A stretch of 64,000 nt of DNA from an uncultured Opitutia bacterium (GTDB taxonomy: Bacteria; Verrucomicrobiota; Verrucomicrobiia; Opitutales; Opitutaceae), in the NCBI GenBank assembly GCA_903877135.1, contig CAIRCN010000044.1, positions 41,774-105,773 of the forward strand. The letters are read 5' to 3'. Positions 51,100 through 59,007 of this stretch are shown here, one piece after another. How positions within the stretch are numbered: the stretch's first letter is position 1; the number at the start of each line of letters is the position of its first letter. The notes under the pieces are model-generated. The model ran no database searches. It worked only from the letters and a program-made list of their open reading frames with translations, and was not told where the DNA came from. A program made the position numbers and the translations under genes.

Positions 51100-53910
51100 C
51101 TACTTTGCCGGCGCGGGCAGCACCGTCACGCGGAAAACACGGTCGGCGCCGAGGTAGGTCTTCGCTAGCGCGGAGATGTCGGCAGTGGTGATGGAGGCAA
51201 CGTCTTTTTCGCGCGTCCGCGCCCAGTCGAGCACCTCGGGTTTCTCCTGCGCGCGGCCGAGCGCACCGAGCCAGTAGGAATTGTTGCGGAGCGATTCGTG
51301 GATGGCGGTGAGCAACGGTTTCTTCGCGCGAGCGAGTTCGTCCTCGGTGGCGCCGTGCTGGTTCAGGTCGGCGGCGAGTGCGATGGTGACGTCGGCGATC
51401 TGTTTCGCCTTCGCGGGATCGACAGTGATGTTGGCCACCATGAAACCGTAGCCAGGGTAAAGGTCGCTCGACGAACTGCCGGCACTGGGACTGTAGGCGC
51501 TGCCGAGCTCCTCGCGCACCTTCACGCGCAAGCGGTCGCTGAAAGTCTCCGCCAGGACCGCGAGCCGGCGGGCGCGGCTGACGTCACGCGAGTCCGTGGT
51601 TGGCCAGAAGAGTGCGACGAGGCCTTTCGGGATCTCCGTCGCCACGGTGTAATCCTTCTCAAACGGCTGCGCGGGGCAGGACACCTTGCGCAAGTCGTCG
51701 AGCGCGGGTTTCGGTTCGCGCGCCGGCAGTGCGCCGAGGGTGCGGGCGACGGCGTCGATGGTGGCGTCGAGATCGAGGTCGCCGACGACGGCAATTTCGA
51801 GCGCACCGTGCGCGAGCTGCGGGGTGAGCCAGGTTTTCACCTCGTCGAGCGTATGCGAGAGCATAATGTCGCGCGCCGGCAGACCGAAGCGGGTGTCGCC
51901 GCTGGCGAGTAGGCGCTGCACCTCGAGGGTGAGCGGGCCGCTCGGCGTGTGCTCGAAACTCAGGTAGACTTGCTCAAATCGCTTGCGCGCCTGCCGCATC
52001 GCTTCGGGCCGGTAGCCGGGATCGGCTACGTGCGCGGCGATGAGCTGCATCTCGAGGAGCAGATCCTCGCGGTTAGTGCTGCCATTCAGATCAAAGGCGT
52101 CACCGCCGACTTTGAAGCCAGCGCCGACGGTCTTGCCGGCGAGAATGCGGCGGAGGTCGTCGGCGCTGTGTTTCCCGAGGCCGCCGGCGCTAAAGGTGCT
52201 GCTGGCGAAGGCGCCGAGCCCCGGCTGGGTGCGCGGCTCGGTGAGCTGGCCGTTGCCGACGCGCACGCCGACGTGGATGCGGTTGGCCTCGAAATCGGTT
52301 TTCTTGAGGTTGAGGCGGACGCCGTTGGCGAAGGTGACCTCGGTGATGTCGAGATCGTCGATGTGCTCGCGTTTCACGACTTTTCCCGGCGCGCCGAAAT
52401 CGGTGTAGGCCCATTTCAACTCGGCGAGGGCGTCGGGCGCGGCGACCGGCGTGGCGTGGGATTTTTCGTAGGCAGCCATGATGGCGGCGCTGGCGGCGCC
52501 GGGGATTTTGGCATTGCCGGTCACGAGCACGGCCGGGTGCGGCGCAGCCCAGGTAGTTCGGAGCGCGGCGAGACAATCGGCGGCGGTGACGTGGTCGAGC
52601 GCAGGTTTGTAGAGCGCAAGGTCGGCGGCGGGCGTCGTGAAAACTTCACGTTGCACGAGGCTGTCGGCGATATCGCCCGCGAGTTCGTCGGAGCGGCGCG
52701 TGGCGGCGGTTTTCACCGCCTGCTCGAGGCTGTTGAGAAAATTCGCCACGACTTCCTTCAACTCGGCGGGTTGAAAGCCATATTGCAGAGCGCGGCGGAG
52801 TTCCTGGTCGCCGACGCCGAGCGCGGCGGCCCATTGGTCGGCCTTGCAGCTGATTTCGAGTCCGGCCTGGCGGAAGAGGTCGTAGCTCTCGTCGGCCCCG
52901 GCGCGGGCGTTGATGAACGGCGCGTTTTCCTTCTTGGCGAGGATCGAAAGGCGGCGGTTGAGCATCGCGTGAGCGAGGGTGCGCGGCAGGTATTTCAGAC
53001 GGTTGGCGGCGTTGTCGGGCTCGCCGGCGAATGCGGAGATATCCACGAGGGCGACACTCGTGCCGGGCGACTCGGGCTCGGGGTGATAAAACACGCGCGG
53101 TGCGGTGGCCTCTGGCACGTGACCAAGGTCGGGCTTTGGCTGGGCGGGCGCTCGGGCAGTGATGCCGGCAAAGGCGGCGGCAATCTGTTTCTCCACCGCG
53201 GCGGGATCAAAGTCGCCGACGGCAATGACAGCCATGAGCTCGGGGCGATACCAGGTGTTCCAAAAATCCGCGAAACGGTCGCGCTGGGCGTGCTCGACGA
53301 TCTCGGGCAGGCCGATCGGGATGCGCTGCGGCAGCCGCGTGCCGTCGAGAAGAAAGTTGAGCCGGGCGACGAAGGTGCGGAACTCGACGTTGTCGCGCGC
53401 CCGCTTTTCGCTGAGGATGATGCCGCGTTCCTTCTCGATGCCGGCGGGAGGAAGGAGCAGGCCGCCCGCGTAGTCGGAGAAGACCTGCAGGCCCTCGTGC
53501 AGGGTGGCGTCCTTGGTGTCGGGCAGTTCGAGCAGGTAGATCGTTTGGTCGAAGCCGGTGCTAGCGTTGGTGTCGCCGCCGAAACTCATGCCCATGCGCT
53601 GGAAAAACTCGACGAGCGTGCCGGGCGCATAGTGCGTGCTGCCGTTGAACGCCATGTGCTCGAGGAAGTGCGCCAGTCCGCGCTGGTCTTTGGTCTCGTT
53701 GAACGAGCCGGCGAGCACGAGCAGGCGGAGCGAGGCGCGGGCCTTGGGCTCGTGGTTGGCCATGACAGCGTAGCGGAGACCATTAGGCAGCGTGCTAAAG
53801 TGCACGGCGGGGTCGGGTTTGAGGTCGCTCTGCTCATGCGCAAACGGCAGGGCGGCGCGGAGAGAGACGGCGAGCAACGCGAAAACAAACAGACGTAGCA
53901 AGAGCTTCAT
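51100..53910 (-). CDS. M16 zinc metallopeptidase (pitrilysin/insulinase family), first of a pair
   Basis: This 936-residue protein has a signal peptide (MKLLLRLFVFALLAVSLRA) and the active M16 motif GLAHFLEHMAFNGS near 78, with the distal glutamate in EKERGIILSEKRARDN. The opening KPDPAVHFSTLPNGLRYAV and the QTIYLLELPDT segment match periplasmic M16 peptidases such as PqqL. The second half has the inactive M16 domain. The frame extends upstream of 53910, but the signal peptide fixes the ATG there. The downstream M16 gene begins after five bases and the two are surely cotranscribed. Confidence 0.94.
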   Translation of the reverse strand: MKLLLRLFVFALLAVSLRAALPFAHEQSDLKPDPAVHFSTLPNGLRYAVMANHEPKARASLRLLVLAGSFNETKDQRGLAHFLEHMAFNGSTHYAPGTLVEFFQRMGMSFGGDTNASTGFDQTIYLLELPDTKDATLHEGLQVFSDYAGGLLLPPAGIEKERGIILSEKRARDNVEFRTFVARLNFLLDGTRLPQRIPIGLPEIVEHAQRDRFADFWNTWYRPELMAVIAVGDFDPAAVEKQIAAAFAGITARAPAQPKPDLGHVPEATAPRVFYHPEPESPGTSVALVDISAFAGEPDNAANRLKYLPRTLAHAMLNRRLSILAKKENAPFINARAGADESYDLFRQAGLEISCKADQWAAALGVGDQELRRALQYGFQPAELKEVVANFLNSLEQAVKTAATRRSDELAGDIADSLVQREVFTTPAADLALYKPALDHVTAADCLAALRTTWAAPHPAVLVTGNAKIPGAASAAIMAAYEKSHATPVAAPDALAELKWAYTDFGAPGKVVKREHIDDLDITEVTFANGVRLNLKKTDFEANRIHVGVRVGNGQLTEPRTQPGLGAFASSTFSAGGLGKHSADDLRRILAGKTVGAGFKVGGDAFDLNGSTNREDLLLEMQLIAAHVADPGYRPEAMRQARKRFEQVYLSFEHTPSGPLTLEVQRLLASGDTRFGLPARDIMLSHTLDEVKTWLTPQLAHGALEIAVVGDLDLDATIDAVARTLGALPAREPKPALDDLRKVSCPAQPFEKDYTVATEIPKGLVALFWPTTDSRDVSRARRLAVLAETFSDRLRVKVREELGSAYSPSAGSSSSDLYPGYGFMVANITVDPAKAKQIADVTIALAADLNQHGATEDELARAKKPLLTAIHESLRNNSYWLGALGRAQEKPEVLDWARTREKDVASITTADISALAKTYLGADRVFRVTVLPAPAK

Positions 53911-53997
53911 CCACCGAGGCTGAGCGGTCCCGCGGGCGACCAAAAGCACAAAAGTCTCGGCAATTTCACTTGGACCTTTTGGACTACGGTCCCGCTC

Positions 53998-55284
53998 ATG
54001 CTTTGGTTGTATCGACTCTTGTTTTTGCCCACGCTGATTTTGATGACTCCTGCCTACGTGCGGCGCATGCACCGGCGCGGGGGCTACCGGGAGAATTTCA
54101 AGCATCGGTTTGGCGCGCATGAGGTGCCGGCACGCCGACCAGGCGTGCGCAGGATCTGGCTGCAGGCGGTGAGCGTCGGCGAAATGTTGGCCATCGGGCC
54201 GCTGCTGGAAGGGTTGGTGCGGCAGGATGGTTGCGAGATTTACCTGACCACCACCACCAGCACCGGCTACCGGCTGGCGAACGACCGCTACCGCGGCCTA
54301 ACCATCGGCATCGGCTACTTCCCGCTCGATTGGTGGCCGTTTTCCTGGCGGGCGTGGCGGCGCATACAACCCGACTTTGTCATTCTGACGGAGGGCGAGC
54401 GCTGGCCCGAGCACATGCACCGTGCGGCGCGGCACGGCGTGCCGGTCGTCTGCATCAACGCCCGGCTCTCTGACCGCACCTACCGGCGACTGCGGGTGTT
54501 TTCGTCGGCCGCGCGGCTGATGTTCCGCGACATCACGCGCCTGCTGCCCTGCTCGGCGCAGGATGAGGCGCGGTTCCGGGAACTCGGTGTGCCATCGGCC
54601 CGGATGTGCAACACCGGCAATATCAAACTCGACGTGGCCATCCCACTGCTGAGCACCGAGGAGAAGGCGCGGCTGCGGCGCGAGCTGGGCCTGGGTGACG
54701 GACTCGTGCTGCTTGGTTCCTCGACGTGGCCGGGCGAGGAGCAGGCGCTGCTCGAGGCGTTGCGCCAGACGCGGGAACGCGGCGTGCGCTGTTCGCTCCT
54801 GATCGTGCCGCGGCACGCAGAGCGACGCCTCGAAATCGAGCGGCTGCTTCAGAAGGTGAAGCTCTCATTTCACTTCCGCTCCCGTGGCGTGCCACCGAGC
54901 GAGGTCGATGTGTCGGTAGGCGACACCACGGGTGAGCTTCGCAAGTTTGCTCAACTGGCCGACCTCGTGTTTGTCGGCAAAAGCCTGCCGCCGCACACGG
55001 AGGGGCAGACGCCCGTTGAGGCGGCCTCCTTGGAAAAGCCCATTATTTTCGGCCCGGGCATGAGCAATTTCCGTCTGATCGTGAATGACGTCCTGGAGCG
55101 GGGTGCGGCGTGCCAGGTATCCGATGCTGCGGGGCTGGTGGCGCTGGTGGCCGAACTCATGCGCGACTCCTCGCGCCGGGAGGCGCTGGCCGCGGCCGCC
55201 AATCAATGGCACCGCGATAACGCCGGCGCCGTGGCCCGGACTCTCGCGATCATCCGCGAGGAGCTGGTAAAATTGAAAAGCTAG
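53998..55284 (+). CDS. waaA: 3-deoxy-D-manno-octulosonic-acid (Kdo) transferase
   Basis: This 428-residue enzyme adds Kdo to lipid A precursor. It has an N-terminal membrane anchor (LYRLLFLPTLILMTPAY), the glycosyltransferase N-domain IWLQAVSVGEMLAIGPLLEG with the catalytic glutamate, and LTTTTSTGYRLAND. The C-domain carries STWPGEEQALLEAL, FVGKSLPPHTEGQTPVEAAS (GxNxxEA-type motif) and FGPGMSNFR. It works at the cytoplasmic face of the inner membrane. The gene is divergent from the M16 pair and convergent with def. Confidence 0.93.
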   Translation: MLWLYRLLFLPTLILMTPAYVRRMHRRGGYRENFKHRFGAHEVPARRPGVRRIWLQAVSVGEMLAIGPLLEGLVRQDGCEIYLTTTTSTGYRLANDRYRGLTIGIGYFPLDWWPFSWRAWRRIQPDFVILTEGERWPEHMHRAARHGVPVVCINARLSDRTYRRLRVFSSAARLMFRDITRLLPCSAQDEARFRELGVPSARMCNTGNIKLDVAIPLLSTEEKARLRRELGLGDGLVLLGSSTWPGEEQALLEALRQTRERGVRCSLLIVPRHAERRLEIERLLQKVKLSFHFRSRGVPPSEVDVSVGDTTGELRKFAQLADLVFVGKSLPPHTEGQTPVEAASLEKPIIFGPGMSNFRLIVNDVLERGAACQVSDAAGLVALVAELMRDSSRREALAAAANQWHRDNAGAVARTLAIIREELVKLKS

Positions 55285-55305
55285 GTCGCCCCGCTTAGAT
55301 CCGGG

Positions 55306-55875
55306 TCAGACTTTGGCGGCGGCGCGGGTGGCCCGCGCGAGTTCCTTGATCGCGTCGTCGATGGCAGCCCGGACTTTTTTCGTCATGCGGTCGATGAACA
55401 ACACGCCGTTGAGATGGTCGCTCTCATGCTGGATGCAGCGCGAGAACAGGCCGTCGCACTTGAGCACATGGGGCACGCCGTGCTCGTCCCGGTATTTCAC
55501 CGTGATGGCATCGGGTCGTTCCACGTCTCCGCGGATATTAGGAAACGAGAGGCAGCCTTCCTCGAAGATAACGTCCTCGGTGCCGGGAACGATCGTGATC
55601 TGCGGGTTCGCCATGGCGATTGGCATGATGAGGTCGAGCGGCGGCTTCGCGCCGTCGAGCTCCCACGTGAAGTCCGGCTCGACGGGCCGCAGGTCAACAA
55701 CGCACAGTTGCAGAGCGCGGCCGACCTGCTGCGCCGCTAGTCCGATGCCCTGCGCGTCATGCATCGTGGCAAGCATGTCGGCGGCCAGCTTCGCCAGCGC
55801 AGCGTCGAAGACGGTGACTTTGTCGCCCTTTTTGCGCAAAATGGGGCTGTTGTAGTGAACAATTGGGAGAGACAT
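55306..55875 (-). CDS. def: Peptide deformylase
   Basis: Def removes the formyl group from nascent proteins. This 189-residue protein has all three motifs: GIGLAAQQVG, EEGCLSFP with the metal cysteine, and QHESDHLNGVLFIDRM with the two metal histidines and catalytic glutamate. The ATG at 55875 (MSLPIVHYNSPILRKKG) is chosen because the fold starts there; frames upstream are not conserved. It is divergent from the membrane-protein pair, 61 bases away, and no fmt is adjacent. Confidence 0.95.
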   Translation of the reverse strand: MSLPIVHYNSPILRKKGDKVTVFDAALAKLAADMLATMHDAQGIGLAAQQVGRALQLCVVDLRPVEPDFTWELDGAKPPLDLIMPIAMANPQITIVPGTEDVIFEEGCLSFPNIRGDVERPDAITVKYRDEHGVPHVLKCDGLFSRCIQHESDHLNGVLFIDRMTKKVRAAIDDAIKELARATRAAAKV

Positions 55876-55936
55876 CGGTCGGTGATAAGAAAGCGTGGGT
55901 TTGCCAACGGCCACCCGCAAATAAATACTCCGCCTC

Positions 55937-57595
55937 ATGAGCACATCCGCCGCTACCGCCAACCGACCGCTCTCTGCGCCCGTGCTGGTGGCAGCCGGGC
56001 TGGGGCTGGCGCTGCTGGCGTGGTCGGTGCCGGTGAGCCTCAAATCGGTCAGCCCGGCGCTGCTGCGCGAGGCGGGCGCGGGCACGCCATCGCTCTCGGC
56101 GTTTGGCCGGCAGCTCGTCGATTCGGAGAAAATCGGGCCGGCGGCGCTGACCCTCACGGCGGCCCGCGCCATCGCCGAGCCGGGCGCCCCTGCGCTCGAC
56201 GCCGCGCTTAAGGTGCTCGTCGCCCATCAGCCCGAGATGGTCGCCTGGGGCGGCTGGGATCCGTTTCTCGACCCGATCCTCAATCTGCGTAAAAATAACG
56301 GGCGCAACGAGAGCACGCCCGTGCTGGCGTTTTTCATCACGGAGAAAACCCGGAGCGCACTGTCCGATTATCTCGCAAGGTCCCGCTCGCTAGGCGTTCA
56401 GTCGCTGCTGAAAACGCGCGAGATTCAACTGACCGGCCGTTTCGTGCCCGCAAATCGTCCGGGCGGGCAGCCGCTCGACGCCGTGGTTTTTCTCGCCGCC
56501 CTACTCTATCAGGGCGAGCACCTCTCACCTGCGCTGCAACGCGAAGTGCGCGGCCTCGCCGACACGGCGCTCGAGCGCAAGGATCTGGGCGAGCTGGAAC
56601 CGTTTTATGTGGATCTGCTTTCGCTCGGCAAACGCCTCGACTGGGTGCAGCTCGACCAGTTGCTCCGGCGCACAGAGAGCACAAAGACCGTCGGCGAATA
56701 CGCCCAGCTGGCCCGCGTCGCGCCGGATCAGTTGCCAGTCATCTATGCCGCGGCGCTTTTCTCCGGTTCGGCAGATCGTGTCGCCAGCTATCTCCTGCAG
56801 TATGGCAAGTCCGGCCTCGGCGATCTGCGGCTCGCGCTTGCGAACGGACAGGGTGCCGTCAACCAACTCATGCTCTGGCAAGTGCCTGTGAATCACAGCG
56901 CGGGCGTCGGCTTCGGCCTCGCCGCGTCCCTCGTGCTGCTCCATCCGCTTGTGATGTTGTCCGTCAAATATCTTGGTTACGTCCTCGGGGCGTTTCTGCT
57001 CCTGCTTGGCCTCGACCGCCTGATCGTGGCGCCCGCCACTGCAGGCGGCCATCCACTGCCGCACATGAAGAGCGGTGCACTTGCGTTGCTGTTTTCGGCC
57101 CTGCTGATCGTCGCGACCGAGCCGTTCCTGCTGAAGGCGGCGCCGCCCTCTGAATATCGCGCCCGGCTCGTGCTGCCGGTGCTCGTCGTCAATTCCACTC
57201 CTTCCTCCACGCCCACTGCCAAAACCACTCCTACCATGGACTCCTCCACGCTCATCTCCATCGGCTTTTTTGCGTCCCTGCAAATCGCGATGTATTTCAT
57301 CTGCCTTCTCAAGATCCGCGAGGTCGCGCGCACCACGTTGCCCCCGCTCGTGAAGCTCAAGCTCATGGAGAACGAGGAGAACCTCTTTGACGGCGGCCTC
57401 TACGTCGGCATCGGCGGCACCGCCACCGCGCTCGTCCTGCAGGTGCTCGGCATCATCGAGCCCAACCTGCTCGCGGCCTACTCGTCGAATCTCTTCGGCA
57501 TCACCTGCGTCGCGCTGGTGAAAATCCGCCATGTGCGCCCGTTCAAGCGCCAGCTCATCCTCGAGGGCCAGGCTGAGTCCAAGATCGCGCCATGA
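55937..57595 (+). CDS. Large membrane protein with a MotA/TolQ/ExbB-like C-terminal region
   Basis: This 552-residue protein has one N-terminal membrane helix (about 14-33), a long soluble helical region (about 40-315), then helices at about 325-360 and 379-395, a linker rich in Ser, Thr and Pro (about 418-435), and three more helices (438-458, 488-508, 511-530). The last three, with GGLYVGIGGTATALVLQVLG and LLAAYSSNLFGITCVALVKI, resemble the glycine-rich pore helices of TolQ/ExbB/MotA proton channels. An internal methionine at 434 begins that module. The ATG of the next gene overlaps its stop (ATGA). I do not recognise the complete protein; the channel reading is inference. Confidence 0.6.
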   Translation: MSTSAATANRPLSAPVLVAAGLGLALLAWSVPVSLKSVSPALLREAGAGTPSLSAFGRQLVDSEKIGPAALTLTAARAIAEPGAPALDAALKVLVAHQPEMVAWGGWDPFLDPILNLRKNNGRNESTPVLAFFITEKTRSALSDYLARSRSLGVQSLLKTREIQLTGRFVPANRPGGQPLDAVVFLAALLYQGEHLSPALQREVRGLADTALERKDLGELEPFYVDLLSLGKRLDWVQLDQLLRRTESTKTVGEYAQLARVAPDQLPVIYAAALFSGSADRVASYLLQYGKSGLGDLRLALANGQGAVNQLMLWQVPVNHSAGVGFGLAASLVLLHPLVMLSVKYLGYVLGAFLLLLGLDRLIVAPATAGGHPLPHMKSGALALLFSALLIVATEPFLLKAAPPSEYRARLVLPVLVVNSTPSSTPTAKTTPTMDSSTLISIGFFASLQIAMYFICLLKIREVARTTLPPLVKLKLMENEENLFDGGLYVGIGGTATALVLQVLGIIEPNLLAAYSSNLFGITCVALVKIRHVRPFKRQLILEGQAESKIAP

Positions 57596-58983
57596 ACAAG
57601 ACGCTGCTGCTCATCCTCTGCGATTTTCTCCTGCTGAATCTCCTCGCGCTCACCCGCTGGGAGAAGGCGGAGCCGGCTCGCGCGAAACAGCCGCCCGTGC
57701 CCGAACTCGCCGCCAACGCTGCCACCAAGGACCAGGACCTCGTCGAGACGATGAAGTTGTCGCTCGCCGACGAGCGGGCGACGCGGGACCAACTCGCGCA
57801 AAAACTTTCCTCCGCCGAGGTGACGATTTCCACTCGCGAGCAGAATCTGGCGCAGCTGCAGGCCGACAAAACCAAGCTCACCGCGACGCTCGGCGATTCG
57901 CAACGCGCCGCTTCAGATCTGGGTCAAAAAATTGCCGCCGCAGCGCAGGAGGCCACTATGACTAAGGAGCAGCTCGCCCGACTCCAGCGCGAGCTCGAGG
58001 ACAAGCGCACCGAGGCTGAGCGGCAGAAGCAAGCGCTCGCTGCGCTGGCGCAGCAGCAGGCGGAGGCGCGCCAGAAAATTGAAGGCTTGAGTGTCGCGGT
58101 CCAAGTGGCCGAGCGGGAGAAAACCATGCTTAAGGAGGCCGCGGAGTCGCTCAAGGCGCAGGTCGAAAGCGAGCGCCAGGAACGGATCAAAGTGCAGTCC
58201 ACCACCGCACAGCTTGCGCAGGGCGTCGGCCAGCTCGCCGAGAAATCGGGTGAGCTCACGAAGGAGATTCGCGACAACCGCCCGATCAACGCCAACGTGC
58301 TCTTCAGCGATTTCCTCGCCAACCGCGTGACCACGAAGTTCACCGCGGTGCGCGCCGGCGTGTTCAGCCCCAACACCCGCGAACGGGAGACGGCGACAAT
58401 CTTGGTGACCGACGGAACGAAAATTTATGCGTTGCTGCACATCAGCGACACGCCGTTTCCGCTCTCGGAAACCAGTCTGGACTGGGAACAACTTACGGTG
58501 GAATTCAGCCGCCCGCCGTCGTATAGCAGCCGCGCGGGGACGTTGCTGTTTCTCGCGGCCGACCCGCGCTTGGTAGCCGTGCCGGTCGATGCAACGCAGG
58601 TCGCGGCGCTGGGAGTGAAAGTTTACCAGATTGCGCCAGAGCCGTTCAAATTTCCGGATGCGGTATTGGTAAGCGGTGGCGGCAAAGGCTACGGTGAGGT
58701 CGGGTTCAAGCTCGACGCGGCGCAACCGGGCTACGTGAGGGTCGATAACCGGCTCTTCAAGCGGCTGTTTGGCAACTTCGCGCCCTCGCGCGGCGATCTC
58801 GTGCTAAGCAAAACCGGCGAACTGCTCGGTATCATGGTCAACAGCGATTATTGCGCGCTCGTGAATGGTTTCGCATCCGCCAGCCGGATCGACACGGGTG
58901 CCGATGTGCGGGCGCAGCGCACGGGCGACCTGCTCAACGGGATCTCCGCCCGAGTGCTGGCGATGCCGCTCAAGCTGCAATAA
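57592..58983 (+). CDS. Membrane-anchored coiled-coil protein with Asp in its membrane helix, partner of the preceding gene
   Basis: This 463-residue protein starts MNKTLLLILCDFLLLNLLAL: one membrane helix with an aspartate (Asp11) in the middle, as in MotB, TolR and ExbD. Residues about 45-225 form a long charged coiled coil (for example LARLQRELEDKRTEAERQKQ). A compact beta-rich domain from about 235 ends the chain; its GDLVLSKTGELLGIMVN near 401-417 recalls the last strands of trypsin-like proteases but has no catalytic GDSGG. Its start overlaps the stop of the preceding gene, implying a stable complex in the inner membrane reaching the periplasm. Function is unknown. Confidence 0.6.
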   Translation: MNKTLLLILCDFLLLNLLALTRWEKAEPARAKQPPVPELAANAATKDQDLVETMKLSLADERATRDQLAQKLSSAEVTISTREQNLAQLQADKTKLTATLGDSQRAASDLGQKIAAAAQEATMTKEQLARLQRELEDKRTEAERQKQALAALAQQQAEARQKIEGLSVAVQVAEREKTMLKEAAESLKAQVESERQERIKVQSTTAQLAQGVGQLAEKSGELTKEIRDNRPINANVLFSDFLANRVTTKFTAVRAGVFSPNTRERETATILVTDGTKIYALLHISDTPFPLSETSLDWEQLTVEFSRPPSYSSRAGTLLFLAADPRLVAVPVDATQVAALGVKVYQIAPEPFKFPDAVLVSGGGKGYGEVGFKLDAAQPGYVRVDNRLFKRLFGNFAPSRGDLVLSKTGELLGIMVNSDYCALVNGFASASRIDTGADVRAQRTGDLLNGISARVLAMPLKLQ

Positions 58984-59007
58984 ACGCCGCCGCGACGACG
59001 CGCGCGT

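Noticed and set aside
55937..58983. Zorya-type anti-phage system (ZorAB)
   Set aside because: Although a MotA/MotB-like pair is suspected, no ZorC, ZorD or ZorE gene is adjacent, the C-domain is not OmpA-like, and neighbours are housekeeping genes.
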